Origin: JBCBTD01 sp039818825
Lineage (GTDB): Bacteria; Pseudomonadota; Alphaproteobacteria; Geminicoccales; Geminicoccaceae
DNA length: 53,654 nt
NCBI GenBank assembly: GCA_039818825.1
Contig: JBCBTD010000027.1
Span: 1-53,654, forward strand
Direction of reading: 5' to 3'
Shown here: positions 33,310 to 41,579 of the stretch, piece by piece
How positions within the stretch are numbered: the stretch's first letter is position 1
Layout of the letters: each line of letters begins with the position of its first letter
The notes under the pieces: model-generated
Databases searched by the model: none
The model's input: only the letters and a program-made list of their open reading frames with translations
What the model was told of the DNA's origin: nothing
Program-made: the position numbers and the translations under genes

Positions 33310-33330
33310 CAGCACCAGGGCGTGGTGCTG
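33310..33330. repeat. Inverted repeat between the porin genes
   Basis: CAGCACCA and TGGTGCTG form perfect 8-base arms around a five-base loop, about 100 bases after the stop of porin copy 2. There is no U-tract, so it is not a standard intrinsic terminator; it could stabilise the 3' end of that mRNA. Confidence 0.4.
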
Positions 33331-33428
33331 GCAGGCGTGGTAGCGCGGCAACGATCGGACCGACCGGCAGCGGCGCTTTCGCTGGTGCCGCGCCGACGGT
33401 TTTCCACGGTTCGAAGCACCGCGCTCGT

Positions 33429-34550
33429 TCAAAAGCGCGTCCGGAGTTCCAAGATCGCATCCATGCCGTTGCCAGAGCCGACGACGCCATCGCTCTCGAC
33501 TTGCGGCCCGTTGATGTAGCCGACGTCGGCATTGATCTGCACGCCCGGCAGGATCGGCAGCGTGCCGCTGATGACGTAGTAGTCCTGGCTCTTTCGGCTG
33601 TCTGGCGTGCCGGGGCGGCGCAGCCGGTTGCGCTGGAAGTTGAACGACAGATCGACGATCCCCACACCGCCGCCGACGCCCACGTTCCAGAAATTGTCGC
33701 GGCCGTCGCTGCCGGTCGAATTGTTCTCCTTGCCGTAGGACCCGGCAACGCCGATGCCGAGATACTGAACCTCGCCGCCGAACTGGTAGTTGTTCCGGGC
33801 GGTAACTCCACGGCCGTTGCCGCCAGCGTAGCCAGCGTAGCCGCCGACTTTGACCGGACCGAACGTTTCGGCGTAGTTCAAAGAGGCGGCGTAAGCGGGC
33901 GCCTGTTGACCGAACTCGTCCGCCGTGAAGCGACCTTTGTCGGCGTCGTCGAAGCCGAAATCGCCGGAGAGACGGAAGCCGGCGATCACTGGCGAAAGAA
34001 GGAGTGCCTTGGTGGTCTTGCCGCTGTCGTCGATTCGATCGTCGGGCGCTTCCCGCTGGTCGCCGTCGATACCGCCCGTGCCAGCGGCGACGTTGGTGGC
34101 CGTGATGCGGTTCAGTTCGGTGACCGCTTCTTGGGTGCCAAGCCGCGCCTCGCCGTAGTCGCCGTCGGCGCTGCCGAAATAGATCCAGGTCTGGTCGAGG
34201 TCCAAGCCGCTTTCGATGTTCGACGGGTCGCCGGAACCGGAACGGGTGCGGATCCGGGCGAAAAAGCCGTACTCGAGCCCAGTCGCGTCGCCGACGCCAT
34301 GAGCACGGAAGTCGAGACGCATGTCGTTCCGGTAGTCCCACTCACGCGCCGCCGCGCTGCCGGGCGCGCCGCCCCGAAGCTCGCTGTCCGAGTAGCGGAC
34401 ACCGAAGTCGCCGCGGCCGCCGAGCGTGACGTCGAGCGCGCCACCGGCACCGATCTCGGCGGCCATGCCGCTCGCCGGCAGCATTGCCGCCGACACCGTC
34501 ATGCTCACGGCGAGGGCGGCGGCGGACGAGCCACTTCCGCGAATGGTCAT
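33429..34550 (-). CDS. Gram-negative porin (tandem copy 2)
   Basis: A 373-residue porin, the same length as copy 1. Signal sequence: AAALAVSMTVSAAMLPASGM, then AAEIGAGGALDVTLGGRGDFG as mature start, nearly matching copy 1. Shared landmarks are GSAAAREWDYRNDMRLDFRA, SGSGDPSNIESGLDLDQTW and the closing ILELRTRF with terminal Phe. Of two adjacent ATG codons, the second (34550) is preferred because GGAGG lies five bases upstream of it. The pair arose by tandem duplication and may serve different growth conditions. Confidence 0.88.
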   Translation of the reverse strand: MTIRGSGSSAAALAVSMTVSAAMLPASGMAAEIGAGGALDVTLGGRGDFGVRYSDSELRGGAPGSAAAREWDYRNDMRLDFRAHGVGDATGLEYGFFARIRTRSGSGDPSNIESGLDLDQTWIYFGSADGDYGEARLGTQEAVTELNRITATNVAAGTGGIDGDQREAPDDRIDDSGKTTKALLLSPVIAGFRLSGDFGFDDADKGRFTADEFGQQAPAYAASLNYAETFGPVKVGGYAGYAGGNGRGVTARNNYQFGGEVQYLGIGVAGSYGKENNSTGSDGRDNFWNVGVGGGVGIVDLSFNFQRNRLRRPGTPDSRKSQDYYVISGTLPILPGVQINADVGYINGPQVESDGVVGSGNGMDAILELRTRF

Positions 34551-34659
34551 CATGTCCTCCGTCTTGGGTACGTCGAGCCCGCATGCTCGAACTGATCCGC
34601 GCGTCGGCGCGTGCCGTTGCTCGCCCGGCCAGCGGACGTCGGCACTTGGCCACGCATTG

Positions 34660-34670
34660 GTGACACGCGG
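34660..34670. repeat. 11-base motif shared by both porin leaders (copy 2)
   Basis: Second copy of GTGACACGCGG, 110 bases upstream of the porin copy 2 start; see 33040-33050. The different distances to the start codons argue against simple leader conservation. Confidence 0.4.
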
Positions 34671-34818
34671 ATGCCTGATGGCCGCGCCGCGTACGATCAC
34701 GTCGCGGGTGTGGTCGCCAGGTGACGGACTTTCCGGCATGCTGAACGCGCGCGACCGTCCGACCCCGGTAACGCACCCGGGATGGATCGATGGGTTTGCG
34801 CCGCTCCGAGGGCTGCAG

Positions 34819-35511
34819 ATGAACGGCGTATCGATGACCGACGACATTGGTGCCAAGCTGGCGAGCGTCCGGGCGCGCATCGACCAGGCAGCGCGTGCGG
34901 TCGGCCGGCGCGCGGACGACGTCACTCTGGTGGCCGTCTCCAAGACCCAACCCGACGAACGCCTCGAGGCGGCGCTCAGGGCGGGGCAGCGCGTGTTCGG
35001 AGAGAACTACGTTCAGGAAGCCCAAGCGCATTGGGCGCATCGGCGCGCTGTCTTCGGTGATCTGGAGTTGCATCTCGTCGGTCCGCTGCAGACCAACAAG
35101 GTCGAAGCGGCGGCGGCGCTGTTCGACGTCATCCAGAGCGTCGACCGCGAGCGGTTGGCCGCCGGGCTGGCCAAGGCCGAGGCGAAGCTCGACCGCCGTC
35201 TTAGCTACTTCGTTCAGGTGAACACTGGTGAGGAGCCGCAGAAGTCGGGGGTGATGCCGGCCGACGCCGTCGCGTTCGTCGACCGGGTGCGCGAGGTGCA
35301 TGGTCTGGACGTCGTCGGCCTGATGGCCATTCCGCCGTTCGACGAGCCCGTGGCGCCGCACTTCGCGCTTCTAGCCAAGCTCGCGGCTCGGGCCGGGGTG
35401 GACGGGCTGTCGATGGGGATGAGTGCCGACTTCGAGCAGGCCGTTCGCTTGGGTGCTACCCACGTTCGGGTCGGTACCGACATTTTCGGCGAACGGCCGC
35501 CCAGATCGTGA
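34819..35511 (+). CDS. YggS/PROSC-family pyridoxal phosphate homeostasis protein
   Basis: A 230-residue alanine-racemase-fold protein that binds PLP and keeps its free level in balance; no enzymatic activity is established for the family. The PLP lysine lies in VTLVAVSKTQPDERLEAAL. Other landmarks are FGENYVQEAQ, LHLVGPLQTNK and the closing GLSMGMSADFEQAVRLGATH followed by VRVGTDIFG. ATG at 34819 has GAGGG six bases upstream; ATG at 34834 is an alternative. It is divergent from porin copy 2. Confidence 0.92.
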   Translation: MNGVSMTDDIGAKLASVRARIDQAARAVGRRADDVTLVAVSKTQPDERLEAALRAGQRVFGENYVQEAQAHWAHRRAVFGDLELHLVGPLQTNKVEAAAALFDVIQSVDRERLAAGLAKAEAKLDRRLSYFVQVNTGEEPQKSGVMPADAVAFVDRVREVHGLDVVGLMAIPPFDEPVAPHFALLAKLAARAGVDGLSMGMSADFEQAVRLGATHVRVGTDIFGERPPRS

Positions 35512-35552
35512 CGCAAGCGCACATGGCGTCGTGCCGCGCGCCCAGATGGCGC

Positions 35553-35580
35553 TTGAAGTCGATGTGCTGCCCGATATGCT
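35553..35580 (+). promoter_or_regulatory. Sigma-70-like promoter for the cytochrome c gene
   Basis: TTGAAG (35553-35558), a 16-base spacer and TATGCT (35575-35580) resemble a housekeeping promoter, placing the start site near 35587 and giving a leader of about 30 bases. The downstream gene has its own Shine-Dalgarno (AGAGGTGG). It lies 41 bases after the YggS gene stop. Confidence 0.45.
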
Positions 35581-35615
35581 TCGGCCTACTAAAAACTCGA
35601 ACAGAGGTGGACCTC

Positions 35616-36026
35616 ATGACGTTTCGTTATGCCGCTCGTTATGCTGCGGGTCTGGCAGTGGCACTCGGCTCGTTCGGCGCCGTACCGGCTCTCGCCGAGG
35701 GTGACCCGGACGCCGGCGCCAGGGTGTTTCGTCAGTGCCAAGCCTGCCACGTCGCCGACGCCGAGCAGAACAAGGTCGGTCCCCACTTGGTGAAGATCAT
35801 CAATCGTCCGGCGTCGAACGTCGAAGGGTTCAACTACTCGCCGGCGTCGCACGAGGCTGGCGACAACGGGCTGGTCTGGACCGAAGACAATCTCAAAGAG
35901 TACCTTGAGAATCCGCGGACCTTCATGCAGGGCACCCGCATGGCATTTGCCGGCCTGCGCAGTCCCGAGCAAATCGCCGACGTGATTGCCTACCTCAAGG
36001 AAAATGCTGGCGTCTGGGACCAGTAA
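35616..36026 (+). CDS. Class I c-type cytochrome (cytochrome c2/c550-like)
   Basis: A 136-residue periplasmic electron carrier. The signal peptide ends at PALA (residue 27). The haem motif CQACH is at 41-45, and the distal methionine is in QGTRMAFAGLRSPEQIADVI. The segment NKVGPHLVKIINRPA is typical of soluble cytochromes c2/c550 that pass electrons to terminal oxidases or from bc1. ATG at 35616 follows AGAGGTGG. A longer open frame upstream overlaps the promoter and was rejected. Confidence 0.92.
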   Translation: MTFRYAARYAAGLAVALGSFGAVPALAEGDPDAGARVFRQCQACHVADAEQNKVGPHLVKIINRPASNVEGFNYSPASHEAGDNGLVWTEDNLKEYLENPRTFMQGTRMAFAGLRSPEQIADVIAYLKENAGVWDQ

Positions 36027-36059
36027 GCTGGTCGCTGCGGCAGCGGGCGACGCATGGCG

Positions 36060-36404
36060 TCAGCCCGCTGCGCCGGCCCACTCGGTCGGCCGTTCGGCGC
36101 CGACGAGCGCCGCCGACGGCGCTCTCAAGTCGTCATAGAGCGTTCGCGCCAGGGTCGCAGGCCCTCGGGTCGCGGCGAATCCACGGATGCGGACGACGCG
36201 GATCCATGCTCCGCCGCTCTGCGCGAACGTCAGCACGTCGCCCTCGCGCACTCGGTGGTGAGTCTTGGTCACCACCTCCTGGTTGACCCTGATCCTGCGT
36301 TCGGCGACGGCCTTGGCGGCCAATGATCGACTCTTGAAGAAGCGGGCTTGCCAAAGCCATTTGTCGAGCCGCTCGGCAGTGCCGGCAACGCAGTCTCGGG
36401 TCAT
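36060..36404 (-). CDS. S4-domain RNA-binding protein (Hsp15/HslR-like)
   Basis: A 114-residue protein with an N-terminal S4 RNA-binding domain: ERLDKWLWQARFFKSRSLAA, KAVAERRIRVNQEVVTK and REGDVLTF. E. coli Hsp15 binds stalled 50S subunits carrying peptidyl-tRNA; this is the closest described relative. The tail is Arg/Ala-rich. ATG at 36404 has AGGAGG five bases upstream, which decides against the longer frame. Convergent with the cytochrome c gene and downstream of the SUV3-like helicase, the usual alphaproteobacterial pairing. Confidence 0.88.
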   Translation of the reverse strand: MTRDCVAGTAERLDKWLWQARFFKSRSLAAKAVAERRIRVNQEVVTKTHHRVREGDVLTFAQSGGAWIRVVRIRGFAATRGPATLARTLYDDLRAPSAALVGAERPTEWAGAAG

Positions 36405-36447
36405 CGAGCCTCCTGTCGGTGTTCCGCCGTGGGCGGACGGGTCGGCA

Positions 36448-38958
36448 TCAAGGGGCACTCATCTTCAACTGGGCGAGCACGGCGAACGCTGCGTGCCCAC
36501 CGCCGCCGCCGGCACCGGGTCGCTGAGGCCTCGGTCCCTGGCGATTGGCCCGGCGAAAGCGCAGATTTTCCGCACCCTGGCCGGCGCAACGTCGATAACC
36601 GAAGGCCTGGATCACCTGGTCGAGATCGTGGCGACCGAGCCCGGTCAAGCCACCTAGCTCCGGCCCGGGGGCGAAGGCGGCGCCGTCGCGGGTGCCTTGG
36701 CGTAGCGCCATGGCCAACCGCTCGGCGATGTCGACGCGGAGCGCGTGGCCGCGGGCGACCCGGTAGCCGATGGCCCTGTAGCCGGCCGCGGAGATGTCAG
36801 GGTCGCGAATGACCGAGGTGCTGCCCGCCAGTGGCAGGCGGTCAGCCGGATGGCGCAGACGCCAGAGCAGCCGGCGCAGTCGTAGCGCCTCCGCTTTGAG
36901 CAATCGCGGCACGAACAGCGTGTGGACGCCGAACCGCACGCCGAGCCGCTGCAAACGGTGCTTGGCGCCGTCGTCGACGGTCCGGACCAAGGCATCCGCG
37001 TCGGCAACGTCCACGGTGCCGAGGCCCTCCATCAGGTGGAAGGCGAGGCCGCGCAGAGCCGGACTTGCATCTGGGCAGCCGTGAAGCGCCGCCAACTCTG
37101 GAAGCGGTGCCAGGTGACGGCTGATGGCCGCGGTGACGAACGCTTCCAGCCTCTCGCGCAGCGCCGCGGCGGTCGCGCCGGCGATACTCTCGTCCCACAG
37201 GGGTTTCAGGGTCGGCTTCAGCAGCGTGGCACCGGCGACGAGCTGCGCAACCTGCGCTCCATCCCAAAGCAGCCGGCCATCGACCTCCAAGCGGAACGCA
37301 TCGTCCGCAGCGGCGAGCAACACCTTCACCCGGTTCCGCAAGGCCGGCCCGACCACCCGGCGCGCGGCCAGGGCGACGGCCCGGCGCTCGGCTTCGGCAT
37401 CGGTCGCCGCCATGGCGAAGCGAAGTCCCTCCAGACGGCCGACCGCGTGGCCGTCGACCTCGACCTCACCGTCGGCATCGACCCGCGCCCAAAGCTCGCC
37501 GTCCGCCCGCAGCCGCTTCATCAGCGCCGCTGTCCGGCGATCGACGAAGCGTTGCGTCAGGCGCTCGTGCAGGGCGTCCGAGAGTTTGTCCTCGACACTG
37601 CGAGCCCGTTCCTGGAACTGGGCAGGATCGGTCAGCCATGCTTCGCGATGAGAAACGTAGGTCCAGGTTCGGACGTGCGCGATCCGGTTGATCAGCGCAT
37701 CGATGTCGCCGTCGGTGCGCTCCAAGCGGCTGATCATCTGGGCAACCCAGGCCGCGGGCAGCACGCCGTCGCCATGGCACAGGTGGTGGAACACCTCGCC
37801 CAGCAGGTTGATGTGGGCGTCGGTGAGCGTCTTGCGAAAGTCGGGAATCTGGCAGACCTGCCAGAGCAACTGCACACGATCGCGGTCCGACGCTACACGA
37901 CGAACGCCGTCGTGCCGCGCCAACAAAGCGAGCGAACGGTGGTCGAGCGCGTCGCGCGTGCGGACCAGCGACGGCAGCTCGGGCTCGCGGTCGAGCGATT
38001 GCAGCAGGTCACCGACGCTGCGGAAGTCGAGCCGGTCGTTGCGCCACCGGATCTGCTGCAACGGTGCGAACCGATGGCCTTCCACGGCGTCGACGAGGTC
38101 GTCGGCCAAGGGGCCGACACCACCAGTGGTGCCGAAGGTGCCGTCCTGGACGTGGCGTCCGGCCCGGCCCGCGATCTGAGCGACTTCCCGTGACATCAGG
38201 TGACGGCGCCGGCGGCCGTCGAACTTGCTGAGACCGGCGAACGCCACGTGATCGACGTTCATGTTCAGGCCCATGCCGATCGCGTCGGTGGCGATCAGAT
38301 AGTCGACCTCGCCGGACTGGTAGAGCTCGACCTGGGCATTGCGGGTGCGCGGGCTCAGCGCTCCGAGCACGACCGCGGCACCGCCGCGTTGCCGGCGCAC
38401 GACCTCGCCGAGCTGGTAGACGTCTGCTGCGGAGAACGCGACCACGGCCGTGCGCCGCGGCAGCCGTGTGAGTTTCGTCTCGCCGGCATAGCTGAGCGTC
38501 GACAGCCGCGGACGCGTCAGCACTTCGGCCTCGGGAACGAGCTTCTTCAAGAGTGGACGGATGACGTCGGAGCCGAGGAACATCGTCTCATCGTCGCCGC
38601 GCGCGTGGAGCAGGCGATCGGAGAAGACGTGGCCGCGTTCGTCATCGGCGCAAAGCTGGATTTCGTCGACAGCGAGAAAGGCGAAGCGCCGGTCCAGCGG
38701 CATGGCCTCGACCGTCGCGACGACGTAAGGCGCTCGGGGATTGCCGACACGCTCCTCGCCGGTGAACAGCGCGACTTGGCCCGGCCCCTTTTGACCGACG
38801 ATCCGATCGAAGACTTCGCGGGCCAGCAAACGGAGCGGAAAACCGATGATGCCGGAGCGATGCCCGAGCATTCGCTCGACAGCGAAGTGGGTCTTGCCCG
38901 TGTTGGTGGGGCCGAGTACGGCGACCACCTTCGGGCGAGTGAGCAGCCCGCTCTGCAT
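36448..38958 (-). CDS. SUV3-like superfamily 2 RNA/DNA helicase
   Basis: An 836-residue helicase resembling mitochondrial SUV3. Motif I is GPTNTGKTH (16-24), motif II is DEIQ (98-101), and motif VI is in REVAQIAGRAGRHVQDG. Motif V is TDAIGMGLNMN. The C-terminal half holds family-specific helical regions and a Gly/Arg-rich tail (GPRPQRPGAGGGGG). SUV3 unwinds RNA for degradation in mitochondria; the bacterial role is less defined. ATG at 38958 gives the usual start close to motif I; TTG at 38982 is an alternative. The S4-domain gene follows 44 bases downstream. Confidence 0.88.
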   Translation of the reverse strand: MQSGLLTRPKVVAVLGPTNTGKTHFAVERMLGHRSGIIGFPLRLLAREVFDRIVGQKGPGQVALFTGEERVGNPRAPYVVATVEAMPLDRRFAFLAVDEIQLCADDERGHVFSDRLLHARGDDETMFLGSDVIRPLLKKLVPEAEVLTRPRLSTLSYAGETKLTRLPRRTAVVAFSAADVYQLGEVVRRQRGGAAVVLGALSPRTRNAQVELYQSGEVDYLIATDAIGMGLNMNVDHVAFAGLSKFDGRRRRHLMSREVAQIAGRAGRHVQDGTFGTTGGVGPLADDLVDAVEGHRFAPLQQIRWRNDRLDFRSVGDLLQSLDREPELPSLVRTRDALDHRSLALLARHDGVRRVASDRDRVQLLWQVCQIPDFRKTLTDAHINLLGEVFHHLCHGDGVLPAAWVAQMISRLERTDGDIDALINRIAHVRTWTYVSHREAWLTDPAQFQERARSVEDKLSDALHERLTQRFVDRRTAALMKRLRADGELWARVDADGEVEVDGHAVGRLEGLRFAMAATDAEAERRAVALAARRVVGPALRNRVKVLLAAADDAFRLEVDGRLLWDGAQVAQLVAGATLLKPTLKPLWDESIAGATAAALRERLEAFVTAAISRHLAPLPELAALHGCPDASPALRGLAFHLMEGLGTVDVADADALVRTVDDGAKHRLQRLGVRFGVHTLFVPRLLKAEALRLRRLLWRLRHPADRLPLAGSTSVIRDPDISAAGYRAIGYRVARGHALRVDIAERLAMALRQGTRDGAAFAPGPELGGLTGLGRHDLDQVIQAFGYRRCAGQGAENLRFRRANRQGPRPQRPGAGGGGGHAAFAVLAQLKMSAP

Positions 38959-39117
38959 GGTCAAAAGATGGTCCAAATCCAAGGGCTTGGCAAGTCGAAT
39001 GAGGATGCAGAATTGACGAGGAACACCGTCACGAATCCGTCATTTGGGCTGGATAAGCTGGTGGATGGATCTGGAATTGCGGTGGATCGATCGGCGCGCA
39101 CGAGGCTCCCGGTCAGC

Positions 39118-39747
39118 TCAGTCGAACGTCGCTGCCAGAGCTTCCGCCAAAGCGGCGTGACCCGCTTCGTCGAGATGCACGCCGTCGACGCCGCTCGGCG
39201 CAACATGGGCGCCAGCGTCGAAGAACCCGACACCGACGCGGTCGGCCGCTGCGCGCAGGTGCCCGGCCACGTCACGCGACTTGGCGGCACCACCACCGAA
39301 CGTGATGTGCAGGCAGCCGGCTTCCTCGACGGGCGGTGGTGCCACCAGGAGGACGTCGGGTGCTGTTTCCGCTGGCCCGGCGCCGCTGGCGAGGATCACG
39401 AGGGCTAGCCGCTCCATGCTGCGCGCGATGTCTTCGGCCGTCATCGAGTAGCGCACCTGGAGGTCGTTGGTTCCCAGCATCACGATCACGCGGTCGAGCG
39501 GGCAGTGACTCTCGAGCAAGGCCGGCAGTACCGTGAGACCGTTCTTGTGTGCGCCCTGGATCGGGTCGTCGTGGAGTGTGGTGCGGCTCGGCAAACCGGC
39601 CTCGATGACCTCCCAGCGGCCGGCGAGACGCTGGGCGAGACGCCGCGGCCAACGGACCGTGGGGTCGAACCGCTCACGGCGGCCGAGCGCTGTCAGCGGC
39701 TTGGTGCCGTGGGTGTTGGAATCGCCATAGCAAAGCACGGTCTTCAT
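39118..39747 (-). CDS. SGNH/GDSL-family esterase
   Basis: A 209-residue hydrolase. Block I is CYGDSNTHG (nucleophile Ser10), block III is MLGTNDLQ, and block V is DGVHLDEAGH with catalytic Asp and His. The N-terminal GDSNTHGTKP form is typical of arylesterase/acetylesterase-type members that act on small esters or acetylated sugars. There is no signal peptide, so it acts in the cytoplasm. It is divergent from the sugar importer operon across 125 bases, which hints that it may de-esterify the imported substrate. Confidence 0.85.
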   Translation of the reverse strand: MKTVLCYGDSNTHGTKPLTALGRRERFDPTVRWPRRLAQRLAGRWEVIEAGLPSRTTLHDDPIQGAHKNGLTVLPALLESHCPLDRVIVMLGTNDLQVRYSMTAEDIARSMERLALVILASGAGPAETAPDVLLVAPPPVEEAGCLHITFGGGAAKSRDVAGHLRAAADRVGVGFFDAGAHVAPSGVDGVHLDEAGHAALAEALAATFD

Positions 39748-39796
39748 GGATCAACTCGCCGGTTCGGGTGGTTCTCGACGGCCGCGGGTGCCGGCG

Positions 39797-39824
39797 TTGA
39801 CACTAAGGTTGCCGCGACCATAGT
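39797..39824 (+). promoter_or_regulatory. Sigma-70-type promoter of the sugar ABC importer
   Basis: A consensus -35 TTGACA (39797-39802), a 16-base spacer and CATAGT (39819-39824) form a convincing promoter. The start site near 39831 gives a leader of about 40 bases before the GTG at 39873. Confidence 0.6.
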
Positions 39825-39834
39825 GCGAGCAACC
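39807..39834 (+). promoter_or_regulatory. Inverted repeat over the -10 region, candidate operator
   Basis: GGTTGC (39807-39812) and GCAACC (39829-39834) are perfect inverted arms spanning the -10 element and predicted start site. The placement would let a repressor block initiation. No regulator gene adjoins. Confidence 0.4.
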
Positions 39835-39872
39835 AACGAAAGGGCCAGCGCCCTCATCAGGGAGAACACCGC

Positions 39873-41540
39873 GTGCGTGTCGATCATTTCGAACTGTTGC
39901 GCCGTCGGGGGCTGAAGCGGCGGTCGCTCCTGTCGACCGCACTGGGTGCCGGTGCCGTTTCGGCATTGGCGCCGGCCGGTCTCGAGCGGTTGATCCGGCC
40001 GGCGGCGGCCCAGAACGGCGGCGTCCGTGCCGAGATCCTCAAAATCCCGGGCGTCGGCGCCGGCTCGCCGACCGATGCGGACTGGCAAAAGGTCGGCGAG
40101 CTCTGCCTGGGCGGCACCCGCGACACCGTCGCTCAGGGCGAGTTCGACGGCGTCGAGCTGACCTTCATGGGCCTCAACAATCAGAACCTGCACAACTTCC
40201 TCTTTCGCGGGTTCTTGAAGCCCTGGGAAGCCTACACCGGCGCCAAGATCAGTTGGATCGACCTCGCCCAGGCCGACTACAACGCACGCCTGCAGCAGTC
40301 GATTGCCACCGGCACCGTCGACTTCGATATCGTGGAGATGGGGGCACCGTTCGAGGGCGATGTCTGCGGCAAGGGCCTGGCCTCCGAGATGCCGGACTGG
40401 GTCCGCAGCTTGATCGAGATGGACGACTACGTCGGCTACCTGCAGGCGCCCGTCGGCACCTGGGACGGCAAGACCTACCGCGTGTCGATCGACGGCGACT
40501 GCCACAACTTCAACTACCGTAAAGACCTGTTCGAGGACGAGGAACTCACCGAGGCCTGGGTCACCGGCGGCAACGAAGGTCCATGGGGCGTGCCGACGAC
40601 CTGGCAGCAGGTGCAGGCGGTGACCAAGTTCCTGAAGGGACGGTCCTTCCAGGGTGCACCGGCCTATGGCTATCTCGATCCGCTCAAGGGCTGGGGCGGC
40701 TTCGGTTTCTACTTCCTCGGCTCGCGGGCGACGGCCTACGCGAAGCACCCGGACGATCCGGCATGGCTGTTCGATCCCGACACGATGAAGCCGCGGATCA
40801 ACAACCCGGCCTGGGTCCGGGCGATCCAGGACGTGCTCGACACCCTCGACGCGCAGCCGCCGGACCAGATCAACGCCGACCCCGGCACGACCGGTTTCCA
40901 GCAGTTCCTAGCCGGTACCGGTTCGATGCTCTCCTGGTGGGGCGACATCGGCTCCAGTGCCCGCACCTCCGACGGTTCGGTCGTCGGCGACGTCATCGGC
41001 TTCTCGATCCTGCCCGGCTCGGACGACGTCTTCAATGCCAAGACCGGCCAGTGGGACGTGCTGCCGACCGGTCCCAACTACGCGCCGAACATGGCGTACA
41101 TCGGTTGGGGCATCTACGTGATGGCGCGGGTCGACGGTGACGCGAAGAAGCAGAAGGCCGCCTGGTCGGCGGCGGCGCACCTCGGCGGCAAGGATATCTC
41201 GCTTTGGTGTTCGGCCTACCCGTCGGGGTTCCAGCCCTACCGCAACAGCCATTTCTACGTCGAGGAGTGGACCGAAGCCGGCTACGACCAAGCGTTCATC
41301 GAGGACTATCTGACGTCGGAGGCCGACAGCTACAATCACCCGAATGCCGCCATCGAGCCGCGGATCCCCGGCATCTTCCAGTACTACAGCATCGCCGAGG
41401 ACGAGCTGGCCAAGATCTACGCCGGTCAGTTCTCCGCGCAGCAGGGCGCCGACAACATAGCGGCGGAGTGGGAAAAGATCACCGACCAGATTGGCCGCGA
41501 CAACCAGATCGCTCTCTACAAGGCGTCTTTGGGCTTGTGA
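39873..41540 (+). CDS. Sugar ABC transporter substrate-binding protein
   Basis: A 555-residue extracellular binding protein of the type that serves MalFG-like permeases. A Tat-type signal is present (LKRRSLLSTALGAGAVSALA, cut after PAAA near residue 46). The mature part has the binding-protein features GVELTFMGLNNQNLH, WIDLAQADYNARLQQSIATG and FDIVEMGAPFE. It is longer than most sugar-binding proteins and rich in Trp in the middle, as for oligosaccharide or polyol binders; the ligand is unknown. The GTG start follows GGGAG by about eight bases. It heads an operon with two permeases. Confidence 0.87.
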   Translation: MRVDHFELLRRRGLKRRSLLSTALGAGAVSALAPAGLERLIRPAAAQNGGVRAEILKIPGVGAGSPTDADWQKVGELCLGGTRDTVAQGEFDGVELTFMGLNNQNLHNFLFRGFLKPWEAYTGAKISWIDLAQADYNARLQQSIATGTVDFDIVEMGAPFEGDVCGKGLASEMPDWVRSLIEMDDYVGYLQAPVGTWDGKTYRVSIDGDCHNFNYRKDLFEDEELTEAWVTGGNEGPWGVPTTWQQVQAVTKFLKGRSFQGAPAYGYLDPLKGWGGFGFYFLGSRATAYAKHPDDPAWLFDPDTMKPRINNPAWVRAIQDVLDTLDAQPPDQINADPGTTGFQQFLAGTGSMLSWWGDIGSSARTSDGSVVGDVIGFSILPGSDDVFNAKTGQWDVLPTGPNYAPNMAYIGWGIYVMARVDGDAKKQKAAWSAAAHLGGKDISLWCSAYPSGFQPYRNSHFYVEEWTEAGYDQAFIEDYLTSEADSYNHPNAAIEPRIPGIFQYYSIAEDELAKIYAGQFSAQQGADNIAAEWEKITDQIGRDNQIALYKASLGL

Positions 41541-41579
41541 CCGTCTGGTCCGGGGGCGCCGGCGGCGAGCGGAAGCGAC

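Larger units (their letters stand above)
33019..33428. other. 410-base intergenic region between the tandem porins
   Basis: No credible gene is present. Frames open here on both strands lack start signals or family resemblance and are read-through of neighbours. The stretch holds three perfect inverted repeats (33209-33230, 33220-33242, 33310-33330) and an 11-base motif shared with the leader of the second porin gene. It must contain the promoter and 5' untranslated region of porin copy 1 on the minus strand; I could not pick a convincing -35/-10 pair. Confidence 0.6.
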
